This document shows, in pieces, positions 1 through 11,264 of a DNA stretch of 64,000 nt. Under the pieces are notes generated by a model. It was not told where the DNA came from and did no database searches. It saw nothing but the letters and a program-made list of their open reading frames with translations. This DNA is from Pomacea canaliculata (taxonomy: Eukaryota > Mollusca > Gastropoda > Architaenioglossa > Ampullariidae). The stretch covers positions 4,030,001-4,094,000 of the forward strand of contig NC_037599.1 of assembly GCF_003073045.1 (NCBI RefSeq). The letters run 5' to 3'. A program made the position numbers and the translations under genes. The stretch's first letter is position 1, and each line of letters opens with the position of its first letter.

Positions 1-1055
1 TTCCAAACAAAACATCCCAGTGCTTATCGATGAAGGCGCATACATGTTCCTTCCAGCGGAAATACCCTTTCTTCCCTCCACCTCCTAGTTGGAGGTTATA
101 AAGTGCCAGCATTACAACATTCTGCCTGCAAACCCCAACCCCCCACAAAAAAACCAAAACAAAATGATATTGTCAAGAAGATTACACATAAGCTAGTGAT
201 AACCTGCTACAGTATTTTAAAATTCTTCATTATTCAATACTCTACTTAATCATTGTTTTTTGTAAACAGTACACATTCTTATGATGTTGAAGAAATGACT
301 AGTATTTATAAAATTCTTTTAAAATGATATACATTGTGCAAAAACTACTTATAAAATATGCAAAAGTTAGTTCTTCTACTTACCATGATATACTTCCTCT
401 TTCATATTCTTCCTCATTATTTTCCCCACATCTACTACAAAGGAAATTGTAGAAAGTGTCACCATTTAATGGTGAAGAAACTCCTGAATGTAAGCAACCT
501 ATGACAGAAAAAAAATATTGAACTCTAGTAGAACATTACTATATTCAAGATTCGTCTATCCATGGGCTCTCCTCAACAACAGGTGCCGGACAAGGGACAA
601 CTGGCTAAGTTCTGTGTCATCTTGGTAGAAATTCTACTACTGTATATTCTTTCACTACTGTTAGTATCACACCAAAATTATATAATTATGATGCAATACT
701 ATGTCCTGGAGAACTAAGAATTGTGTAAATGAATCTTTCTCCCCTCCCCTAACACACACATATAAAAAACTTGAAACTAAGGATTAAAATGATTAACATA
801 ATGGAGTACACTAGTAAAATCAGTCCTCTCTCCCTCACGTATACATATATGAGAGAGAGTGCCGTATTCAAGGAACAGGAGAGTACACAACAATAATAAC
901 ACGAGATGGAGATCGAGTAGTTACAGATTCTGTAAGTTAGGGATAGTGAACGAGTTCTTGCATTCTGTGAGGGGTTACTAATTCCATATAACAATCTATT
1001 CGTTCATGATGAGTTGATGATTATTATATGTAGCATTACTGTAAATAATGTCTAA
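1..1055. other. AT-rich stretch, no gene seen
   Basis: No exon with plausible splice sites, RNA gene or transposon was recognised here. The open frames present are short and look like chance. An unexplained open frame begins at about 1056 and is described separately. Confidence 0.5.
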
Positions 1056-1544
1056 AACAGAGAAGCGCTTCACTCAGTTCTCAAGTACAACACTACTGCT
1101 ATATACCTGGATGAAAACGCTTCCTACACTGGCGGCACTGAAAAGTCCCTACGGGCTGTGCTGGATCTAGTTGTCCACAATAACAGTGGTCACTTTCTGT
1201 CTTCATTTCTAATGGACTGTGTGGACCATGGATGTGTAGAATACAAATTCGTGGTGTGGACTAAACACGTTAACTCACAGCATTACTTCACGTTGGCTTT
1301 CTCTCAGAGTTGTCTTTCCTGTCAGGTACTCTTTCGAAATCTTACATTTCTGAAAAATCAGTGTGGTCTTTGTTTTAAACTCTTCTGTAGTTATTTGAAC
1401 CAAGCAAAAATAGGTGGTATAAAAAATAAACACATTAATAAATATAAATTCTTAAGCACTAAGAAAAACAAAGAGAAGGAAGAGTTGAGAATAATAGAAC
1501 GCACTTGCACTAACTTTAGCCAAGGGGATATAGCTCAGTGGTAG
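1056..1544 (+). other. Unidentified open frame, possible exon or gene fragment
   Basis: After a TAA at 1053 the frame stays open for about 162 codons until the TGA at 1544, running into the tRNA-Cys gene. The first part (about 1083-1325) has protein-like composition, with segments such as ENASYTGGTEKSLRAVLDLV and DCVDHGCVEYKFVVWTKH. It is followed by CAG|GTACTC at 1323-1330, which could be a splice donor. After that point the translation becomes Lys/Asn-rich and looks like non-coding AT-rich DNA. I recognise no family. It could be an exon of an unseen gene, an old retro-derived fragment or chance. Confidence 0.25.
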
Positions 1545-1595
1545 AGCATTCGACTGCAGATCGAGAGGTCCCCGGTTCGATCCCGGGTGTCCCCT
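1524..1595 (+). tRNA. tRNA-Cys (anticodon GCA)
   Basis: This is a 72-nt nuclear tRNA gene. The acceptor stem GGGGATA (1524-1530) pairs with TGTCCCC (1588-1594), with one G-T pair, and the discriminator is T at 1595. The D-loop/A-box reads TAGCTCAGTGGTAGAGC. The anticodon stem carries GCA at 1556-1558, decoding UGC/UGU. The T-arm/B-box is GGTTCGATCCC. There is no intron and CCA is not encoded. A T-run at 1599-1602, shortly after the 3' end, would terminate RNA polymerase III. All cloverleaf elements are intact, so this looks like a functional gene and not a SINE head. Confidence 0.95.
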
Positions 1596-1598
1596 TTG

Positions 1599-1602
1599 TT
1601 TT
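1599..1602 (+). terminator. Pol III terminator of tRNA-Cys
   Basis: TTTT begins four bases after the discriminator base, followed by another T-run at 1604-1608. This is the usual RNA polymerase III stop signal. Confidence 0.7.
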
Positions 1603-2094
1603 ATTTTTGTGCTCTTTGTCGGAAACAGAAAAAATTTTCGGGGGTACGAGATAAACAATTTTTTGTGTCTTTATCCTATCTTGTGTAGTCGGACTGATCC
1701 ACTTCTCTTGCTCAGGCTAACACTGAGTCAAATCAGCCCATTCCTCTTTGGATTTCCAGGGAAGAGGATGGAAGTTCCCATGGGAAATTTTCTGCTAAAT
1801 TCTGGCTTTTGTTCGTCTGGCGTGTTATCTAATCTACCTTGTTTTTTCCCCATCCAATACACACCTGCACTTAACTGACCTTGGAATCCACAAAAGCTCC
1901 TGCTTTATCCCTAACAAAAGAGTGTTTTCTTCAGTGCATTGTTCAACTCCACGGATCTTCATGTGTGCTCTCTGCTGTGTCACAGCTATATACAGATTGA
2001 CACAATCACGATGGATATATGTATAACATGCTAGCATTCGTTCCGACTAAGACGCTCGCACAAATACATTCAGAGATGTATATTTACACTTGAA

Positions 2095-2720
2095 ATGCTT
2101 CCGGCAGTCATCATTGAACCAGAAACCCTGGGTAAGGGGGGGGAGCGCCTGCAGGAGCTACAACAATGAATGGACTTTTCCATTATCTGCAAGAGTTAGG
2201 GAGAAACGTTCCCTTGGATGACCTGTTGAAGTAGCAGATTCCTAAGAAGCCTCGTCCTGGGGTAAGAATGCAAGATGAACATCATGGGAGAAATTTTTGA
2301 TTCGGATTATCTTGAAAGTACTCCAATCTGCCGCGCATCAGTCTGTTTGAATGTGTCAATTGAGACCGAGTAGTAGAGGATGGAGTAATGCTCATCCTCA
2401 CAGAGATCATCCCTGTGACCAACAAATTTAACTGTCACAGTGTGATCACATGTAGAAAGATGAATTGATGCTGTATATGTACTATGGGGGTCAATAAAAA
2501 ATTAATAATCTCCCCATCCAAGAAGGGATGGTCCATTAAAATCTTCCAAGAGGAGAACAGGGGAAGGAAGCTGCTTGACCAGCTCCTCGATCAGGACAGT
2601 GAGAAGGAAAGAGGCAGGCCGCTGTCACCCATCCAGAGAGAGGTTATGTGTCCACTCCAGGTACTAGAGCCAGACCGTCGGTCATGTGTTTCAGCGGATA
2701 AATGAACTGGCAGACCCATA
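2095..2720 (-). mobile_element. Decayed jockey-like LINE fragment (AP-endonuclease region)
   Basis: Read on the minus strand, this stretch gives successive landmarks of a non-LTR retrotransposon ORF2 endonuclease. PVLLLEDFNGP at about 2530-2565 corresponds to the family motif LLGDFN. DPHSTYTASIHLSTC lies just after it. HRDDLCEDEHYSIL at about 2380-2420 corresponds to the catalytic D-L-x-G-S-D-H motif. GFWFNDDCRK at about 2097-2128 corresponds to the linker PWF-x-x-x-C-R-K between endonuclease and reverse transcriptase. Several stops and frame changes interrupt it, and the catalytic GSD is altered to EDE, so it is dead. No reverse transcriptase domain was found downstream. The motif order and spacing support the assignment; the clade (jockey type) is inference. 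Confidence 0.72.
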
Positions 2721-5700
2721 TAACCATTTGTCAATTGGTACCAATCAATTAATGAATGAAACAGTGAAACAAATAACAATGTAAACTAATAAATGGGACA
2801 AACGACAATATGACTGAAAGAAAACTACAAATTGCAGTCTGATTTCTAAAATTTTATTATCATTATTAATAATGCATGAATACAAGAATCAAAGCAAATA
2901 ATGCCTCCAAACATGTAAACCCATTCTTGAAGTTTTCTGGCATGTTGTTTTTTTCTTTTGGAGGGGGGTATATACTTGACATAAACATAGACTAAGCTGC
3001 TTACAGCTCACATGCAGCTTGAGCATTCTGTGAACTAACTGTATGAGTAGTGATCACTGTGCAATAAGTAACTTAACTTCATTCAGCTGCTTGAGCAATT
3101 CTGGAAGAAAGAATATGTGTCAGGTATGCTAAAAGGCATACTACCTAGTCATTCTACCAATAGCAATGTACAGGTTGTTTTACTAAAGCCCACTATAGTC
3201 AATAATTAGGTAGCAGCAATGGCAGGCTAAATATAGAATGAAATATCTTTCAACTCTTTAAGTAGGTGATACTCATAAGTCGGATTCTTTTATCACTTAT
3301 CAAAGTCTTGGTTACATTTGAATAGCTATCCTCATCATTCCTATTTAATGTATTTTATTAATATATAAAGTACAATTCACAGAAACGTGATCAGAATGAT
3401 AATGTTATTTTAGATATGTAGTCTACAATAAAATATCATTGGACATGACCTTTTTCCTAGAAGATAATGAGAATTTTACTGATGGACCTCATAAATGAAA
3501 CAGTTGTTTACTTGGATTTGGGGAATTGTAATGAATTGTACTTAGTTATTTAAAAAATAAGTTTGCACTTGAATTAGCCAAAAAAAAAAAAAAGCAAAAC
3601 CAAACAAACAAGAATGTCGTTTTGTGGAGAATTCAGCTTTCATGTCCAGTATTCATCTGTACCAAAGAAATGTCTGTTGTAACCCCCCACCCCCACCCCC
3701 ATCAACTAAATTACTTTTTGCTTGAACGGACATTTTCTTTTTAGACTTCCTTCACATGTAGCTGTTTTGAATAAAACCAAAGGATTAAAAAAAAAAACAC
3801 CTGCCCAACAAACAGACAGCTGGAGTTTGCATACTAGTCTCATCTGCTGCAGTATCTGTTCCTGTTTGTTTAAAGATGTAATTAAAAAAAAATTATGACT
3901 TATTATTGAAAATAACTTGTGGCTGTTGTCCTTTTTTTGATAAGCTCCATATGGGATGCGGATGGTGTTATGTAATTATGATGGGCTTCTCATCAGTTTT
4001 AAAACTCTATACTTATTTGCCCACTTGCTCCACCTCTGGTCCTTATCAATGATGCTAAGCAGTCACATAGTGATAGCATTATGGAGAGTTGCAAAAGAAT
4101 GACAAAATAAATGCTGACAGAATGAACACAGCAATGAGGCCTTTCGTCATTCATCCACCCCTTTAAAATGTGTTCAGTAAACCTAGAACACAATCAGAGG
4201 AATGATATTAACAAAATGTAAAAAGTAAACAAAAAACCCCAACAAAAACCCTTTTGTATGACTTCTTTCAATTACAAAACTTCAAAGTAAAATTCGTGGC
4301 ATACAAGCCACAGCTTCATAACATCATCATCACTTTGGTGGCCATTTGTTATCCTGTTCTGAAACCTTTCAGAAACTCCAACACTCTTCAACAGCTTAAA
4401 TGATTTAACATTAAAATGAATCTAGCAAGTATTTTGTCAGAACCACTCAGATTTAAATGTGGATATACACAGCACAACAGCAGCAAAAAAATACCAAGAT
4501 CTTGGGATTCCAGCAATGGCACAGTTGCTTCATCAAGTACATGTTATTGCATATAGTATTCAGACACACATTGCTGGTCTCAAATGGAAGTCAAGGCTAA
4601 GGATGTCAGAGCTTCTTCAACAGGTGATACTGCATGAACCGAATGTTCATCTTTCCTTTTCAATCACCAAATACATGTGAATCTTTTCTGTTAATTCTTT
4701 ACATTTCAGTTTCTAGCTCGTTCACCTAGAAGATGTACCTTTTTTTTGACCAAATAAGTTAGAATGAACTATAAGAGGAGCCTGGTGGAGTTTGACAGAG
4801 GACTGTTCAAGTAAACTATACAAGGTACAGCCCATTCAAATTACTTGGAAGGAACATCTGGTTTCAAAATCACAGTTCCCACCACCCCAGTGAAGTAGTC
4901 CAACCAGCTGCTGTATTCCTAGTATCATATCTGACAAGCACCAATCAGAGAAGGCTCGTTTTATAACAGGCTAAAGCAGCAGACAACACAAGATGACTAA
5001 CAAACGCGTACTCCTCATATTCTCATCTGTATCCATATACATTTATGCATTATCTCCACTACACACACTGTTCCTGCAGACACCTACCCATCCACCCCAT
5101 ACAGATCTACTGAAAATAATCAATGAAGCAATGGCAGCAAACAATGAACAGTCTCCAAAACTTTTTAAAAAAATGCATTTTTTTTACATGGATAAAGTGG
5201 ATATCACAATACTGTACAAATAATAAGCAGCTCATGCTCATGTAAAACAAGTTTTGTCCAGACATATCCCTCAAGTGCCCAAGCACTCACAGCTTGGATT
5301 TGAACTCTCTTGCACTTCTTTGGTAAAATAACATAAAAGAAATCACAAATCCTCCTTAACCTAAATGAAGGAAACACTCTTTAGGATGGACCATGTCAGT
5401 ATATGACTGTAGAAAATTCACAGAACTTTCTACTTGATCCTATCACCAAGTGGAGCACTACAGACAGCTACAATTTAATTTTACCCATATGTACTCATCT
5501 TAAATGCACTTGCAGATATACACACATACACTCACTTGTAACTTGACTATAAAAAGAAAAATGACACTTACTGGATGGGTTAGCATACAAATTTAGCAAA
5601 CAACTTTGGGTGGACATTTTCTTAGGTGATTAAAATACTGCTGTTCCACCCAAACATATCACTTTAAACATTCCATGTTTAGCGAGAATTACACTTTTAT

Positions 5701-8700
5701 GAACATTAAAAAAGTATTCATGTTAGTAATTGAAAGCCTGTTCATAATATCATGGATATATAATTACTTCGTTCACATTAAAGAAAAACACCCCACATAA
5801 ATGATTAACATATTGCCATCAAAGTTAAGAAAACAAAGCCTGAAATCCTTCATATCTTGGAGAAAACAATTGCAGCATTATGTTACTTATCTTTTTATTC
5901 ATAACATTATAATGTTTAAAATTACTTTTCATGAAATGACTTGTAAATCATTTCTAAAAAATGCCCAACTGTAGTGTTAAGAAATCTACTAATACTGTAT
6001 TTAGCAGTATAAATGATTAGTCTGACTGGAAGAATTTATTTACAAACTTCTTATACAAAATGAGAAATGAGACTTAATTTGAAAAGTGGAAGTTCAAAAA
6101 GCAAATGGAAAACTTACATATGTAGTTATTTTCATATAATTTCAAAGTTACTGTATTCACCAAGAACTTTATGTAAAGTCGATTTCACCCTTCCCTGAAA
6201 TTTAAAAAAAAAAAAATACTGACAAAGTTTAGCAGAGCTCAAAAGACATTGCACTGACACTAGTGTAGCATGATGGTTTAAACAGCCACCTTTCATTTAA
6301 AAGCTAAATCAGAGTACAATTTCATTTTTAAATTTGTGGCTTTAATTCAGTATAACATACCTATTCCAAAAATCTGAAAAAAAACTGTTTAATCTGCAAG
6401 GGATTGACCTTAGAATATTGCAATATCTAATCTGGTTTTGGGGGAAAAGAGCAACATTTTTTTTTTTTTGGCAACGCTGCAAAAGTCATTGGCATATACT
6501 TGAAGCCCTTTTATGACATTAGTTATTAGGTCAACCCACAAGTGCTTTTCTAAAAAAGGAAATTAACATTCAATGCTAGAACCAGCTATTAAAGACTAAA
6601 TACCAATATCTTTAACAATCTGGATGTCTTTTGAGATTTATTTTCCCAGGTACAATTTAGAGTCTACCAAACCACATACGATGAATGATGAAATTTTCCT
6701 GAGTGGATTCATGTTTAAGCTGACATTAAAAATAATTAAAGGAGGAGAAAAAAAACCAAAACAAAACAAAAACAGCTGCTTAAATTGTGAGGTGGTGGCA
6801 GCCATCTTTAATACTGCTGTGATTACCAACATGAGCTTTACGCCTATCTTTCCTTTTCTGGATACGCAGCTCACGTCTCCCGATTAAGTATCGCATAAGC
6901 CAGTCGAAAACATCAATTTAGTATGGTTGGAACTTACATCTTTACACAATATTCAGATTTACCTTTCTTGGTTTTATGGTGTCTTATTTACTTTTTTTCC
7001 TCTTGATTGATGAAATATCCTGAACTGATGGGAAGGTGTGCAAAATGATGCTCCTAGACAATGAAGGCCACAACTACTTCCTTGTGTCCAGACACTTCAT
7101 GTTTTAAAGATGTCTTCAAGAAAGACCCTTCTTAAATGTGTTGAGAAGATTTTTAGAACACAAAGAAACAATTTTGTTAAAGACAATGTGTCTTTCCACT
7201 TGATTGTGCCATGTAATGCTGTGAAACCAGTAATGAAACTACAAAAATAAGAAAAAAAAAAACCAAACCACCAAACAAAAACAAACTTAATCTTAGGTTA
7301 ACATAATCTTAGGCGGGTCTGACAAATTACTGGGTAACTGTCAAATTTTGTTCAAAAAAATAATCCTATTGAGTATACAGCTCATATTTAGCTATCACAG
7401 CAACACAATGTTCACAACTGTAAACGCACCAATGTGATGAAAATATGTTCACCCGATTAACTGTTGTGCATAAAAGGCACTTACTTGCACCCACAGGTCT
7501 GAACTTTACTTACTCTCCAAAAGCAAGGTGAATTGAGAATATACCCCTGCAGACATTCCTTTTTCATTTTAACTCAAACATACTGGCATGAAATATGCAT
7601 AAATGAAAATTGCTTCATGCTGAGTCCCACTCAATACTGCAGAGGAAAAGTGGGACCATGATGTATGTACACAACAGAATACACTTAACATGATAGCAGA
7701 ATTTGATCAAAAGACATGTCCACATTTACATAGCCACATTGTGGACTGGGTTTCATGCTGGTGCCATCTTCACCACTCATCATTTTGAAACTGTATTCAA
7801 TTTTTTTCTTTCCTTGATTGCATGCTTAAATTTAGTACAAAGTTTAATGTAATGCATTTTCTTTTTTTTGCATTTTTCCTCAAGCAGTCTCAGTAGCTTT
7901 CACCATTGGTGCTACTAACAATGTTCCCTGGTATTTCTGAGTGAGTTCTGAAAACTGCATATGTGGGTGTTAACACCTCTTCTTCTCAATCAGGAGTATC
8001 TTAAGGATAAATGGTGCAGTCATCTAAAAATCTGGTCATGCAGAACAACCAAGCAGTAAGCTTAGCATAAAAAAGAAAGTTACAAATTAGCTTCAAGGAA
8101 AAAAAAACCAAAAGTCCCAAAACTGTAATGAACACAAAGAGAATCGCTTAAATGCAAATGACAAGAAATGATTGAAGACACGATGTTAAGGGGAAATTAA
8201 TGATAACAAAACATTATCAATAAGGTCCCCTTTTTCTTTTTTCTGTTCCTAGTAATTACTATTCTGCTTAAAGTTGATAAAATTACTGACAGGTTTCCAC
8301 ACAAAATGTTCAAGCCCATTAGTCGCACAGACAGGAGAAATTTGTTACATGTGCTTCACAAAAACACAACCAAATGTAATCTTATTTCTTATTTTCTTGC
8401 TACACTCTTTCCTTGCTTTCCAGTGGAGTTTATCCAGAAAACACAAGTCAGTGATCACAAAAAAACTGCTTTTGTTTCAAGGCTTTGCCCCACTTCCTCA
8501 CCCTCTTTTTTATCATTTTTAATCATCATGGATCAATCTTACCTATTTTTCAGAGAGGTCAACTGAGAAAATCAATATCCTGTAATATTTAGATTGCCCC
8601 ACTAAAAAACTTTTAAACAGACAATCCTTTCAGGGCCAAACTTAGTTTATGGATGCTGGCAATCACAATAATCCCAGAATTGTGATTAACTGGGCAAACC

Positions 8701-10690
8701 ATGAAAAATATGCCCTAGTTTCCAACATTCAGTGAAACAAGATGTGAGGTGCAAAATGCTCATATGTTGCAGGAACTTTTCATCTGCTCACAAAGATAGA
8801 AGGGGAGCAAAACGACATGATCTAAATCTTCCACCTTTATGGGTAACACAACAAATACAATATTTCAAAGTTTTCACATTTATCTTTTGCACTTTTGGAC
8901 TACCAAAAAAAAACCCACCCTTTCCCCCCAGTATTTTAAAAAAGTAAATGATAAAATATGGTTACTTTTTAAATTTAACAGAAAATTTATGATTAAAAAT
9001 AGGGATAATAAAGACAAATAAAACTACTATGAGAAAATACAATATTCAATAATAATAATGTGAACTTATAATGTGCAGCATTGTGACCAAGACAGATCAC
9101 ACTTTCTGCGCAAACCATTAATGATGAATGAAAGATAACAGCCAGTGGACAGTGAGGTAGGTATAGGATATTGAACAACATAATACAGTGACATGCTACA
9201 ACAGTTAATCGTGCTATACGCTTCAAGCAGCAAAGGTGCAGTTATTTAAGATTAGTCAGAGGGAGGACAAAATGTGAAGGTCAGCTGAGAAACAGACTTG
9301 AGAGTGCCTATCTACAATGAATATAGCTCAAGCAGACTAGGTCTCAATTAGGAAGCAAACTAAAAGATCTAATGTCAGTGGATTACCCTATAAAAAACAT
9401 CTGATTTTTATTTTGAAATAGTAAAAAGCCAAGGACAGAGGCATAGGCAATAGGTAGTTTGATACCCATGTGGTACTCGGAAGACTCTGAATGGAAAGGC
9501 AGTGAGCAAGAAAGAGGAAATGGGCTCCACCATCACAAAAAGTGAGGTCTCTAACAAATCCTTCCCCAGCGACTAAAAGGCTTCATGACTATCTTTATCT
9601 TTACCTGTTAATAGGGCAAATGCAAAGATATGAGCTGAAGAAAGTCAACTACTCCAGGCAATGACTTGAAATGACAACAAAAGACTAAGCGAATTGGAGA
9701 AAACCTGCAATGCAGACTTTCTTCCATGGTGGTATCAGTGTGACAAGAGAAAGAACGGAACGAAAAAATGGTAAGATTAATTATTTCCATTGAAATGTTG
9801 AAGTATGATGATTACAGAGAAATGAAGCTACACTGAAACAAGCTTGTTCACTTCATCAAAAACCTGACCCACTTTTGATGTCCTGAACTGTGTCATAAAA
9901 GCACATGGACTACAAAAATAAACTGAATTCTGATGCAAAATTGCTCAAGCATAGACTGTAATTAGACAAACATCCCATACATAAAAAGGCGTGGCTTTAA
10001 AAGCACTAAAGTGAGTTGCTTGCTCTTGTACAGTCTCAAATAATCCACCTTGGATGGGTTAAAATGCTCTGCATCTAATCAGTTGGGTCATGATAGTATT
10101 CAGTGAAGGTTAAGGCAATGTTCTTCAAACTGGGAGTGAATCTGAACAAATATCTTTTAGAAAAAAGAGCATGAGAAAAAGCTGCATACACGTGTTGCCA
10201 GCATTTCTGATAGTTCTCTTCAAAGCTCCGATTTTTTTAGCTTTTCTTTAAAAATAAATAAGCCAATATCGTTTAAACAAAAACTATTCCTTTGTTCATA
10301 TTAAAGTCAGAATCAGTTTCCTGTGATATTAAAGAATTAATCTGCTGTTATTCTTGTTATCTGAATGTGAAGCTGAATGTAGCTTTTCAAATCAATGCGG
10401 AAATCTTAACAAAATGGAAACCACAACGATTGTTGTGAAAGCATTTCAACTTAAAAAAGCAGTTTAAAAAACTCAAACATCTCCTCAAATCATATAGTTT
10501 AGACAGCTGACACCATATTTAGTTTTTATATATGGATCAGATTAGGTGGAAAAAATTATATTATTACACATGTTCAATATCTTTTTTACTAGATGGTGGT
10601 ACATTATCCTTGCCCCTAGTTCAAACCATGCATTTATGCCTCAGGAGCAATTTCTGTAAAAGTCAATGCAGAAGCCAATTAGTTTTAGTT
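2721..10690. other. 8-kb AT-rich gene-free stretch
   Basis: I see no exon, RNA gene or intact transposon here. The DNA is AT-rich with many A- or T-runs (for example near 3580, 6205 and 6460). One ATT-tailed short repeat end lies at 9046-9078. Open frames are short and not protein-like. Confidence 0.5.
9046..9078 (-). repeat. ATT-tailed short repeat end
   Basis: AATAATAATAATGTGAACTTATAATGTGC is the reverse-strand form of a tail seen many times in this window: a GCGC or GTGC box, then a TATA/TACAAAT box, then (ATT)n. It is probably the 3' end of a SINE or LINE family. Confidence 0.45.
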
Positions 10691-10703
10691 CTTCACTTCA
10701 GGC

Positions 10704-10709
10704 TTTAAT
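10704..10709 (-). promoter_or_regulatory. Possible NRBP poly(A) signal (ATTAAA)
   Basis: ATTAAA on the minus strand lies 556 bp past the NRBP stop codon. No AATAAA on this strand was noticed nearer the stop. If it is used, the 3' UTR is about 0.55-0.6 kb and includes the candidate exon at 10754-10900. This is weak evidence from the hexamer alone. Confidence 0.3.
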
Positions 10710-10753
10710 ATTCCATCTGCAGACATATTCACTGTAGAGGTATATGCTCAGAG

Positions 10754-10900
10754 TTACTCCACTGGTTCAACATCATGAAACTTGTAATGTGCACACACTT
10801 CACAAATCTGGAGATGGTATGCTGTTCTTCCAGCATACATGACCTGTACTTTTACAGGTTCAGCATCTTTTTTCACCATCTGGCAAGCATCTCGGCAGAC
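10754..10900 (-). other. Candidate orphan coding exon in NRBP 3' region
   Basis: Directly after an acceptor-like AACTTAG (10901-10907 on the minus strand), 48 codons run to TAA at 10754-10756. The product is cysteine-rich and protein-like, starting VCRDACQMVKKDAEPVKVQV and ending in a C-x-x-C stretch and DVEPVE. A TAG lies in frame immediately upstream, so it could only be translated as a spliced 3' exon. It lies 364-510 bp downstream of the NRBP stop codon, probably inside the NRBP 3' UTR. I cannot name the family. It may be an alternative last exon of NRBP, since the phase-0 junction would fit exon 13. It may also be the end of another gene, or chance. Confidence 0.25.
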
Positions 10901-11264
10901 CTAAGTTGTATGACACAGTAACTCCACTCCATCCATGTAACACTTCCTCTTCAGTCTTGTAAAGCAAAAATGGACCATTATTTCAACAACTGATGAGGAG
11001 AGAGGAGGGGGTATCCAAACAGCTACATGATGCCATTTGATGTCAGTTTGGTTTTGTAAGCTTGGGTTTTCTGTTTGTTTATGGATCCTCCTGATTGATG
11101 TAAATAAAATGGACACCAGCACAAAGTCCTCTTACAGTCTGAGGTCTGGCTGGGAAGCCATCATAGAAATAAGGTGGGTGCCCACCATGCAAAGATTCTG
11201 GCTGTGATGAGAGGATGCCAAACAAAAGGGTGGTTGGCACTGGCTGTGCTTATATGATCTTGCT

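Noticed and set aside
4459..4680. Open frame of about 73 codons
   Set aside because: It is short, has no ATG in a good context, no splice pattern and no recognisable motif.
5285..5310. B-box-like GAGTTCAAATCC on the minus strand
   Set aside because: No A-box or cloverleaf could be found at the right distance upstream, so it is not a tRNA or SINE head.
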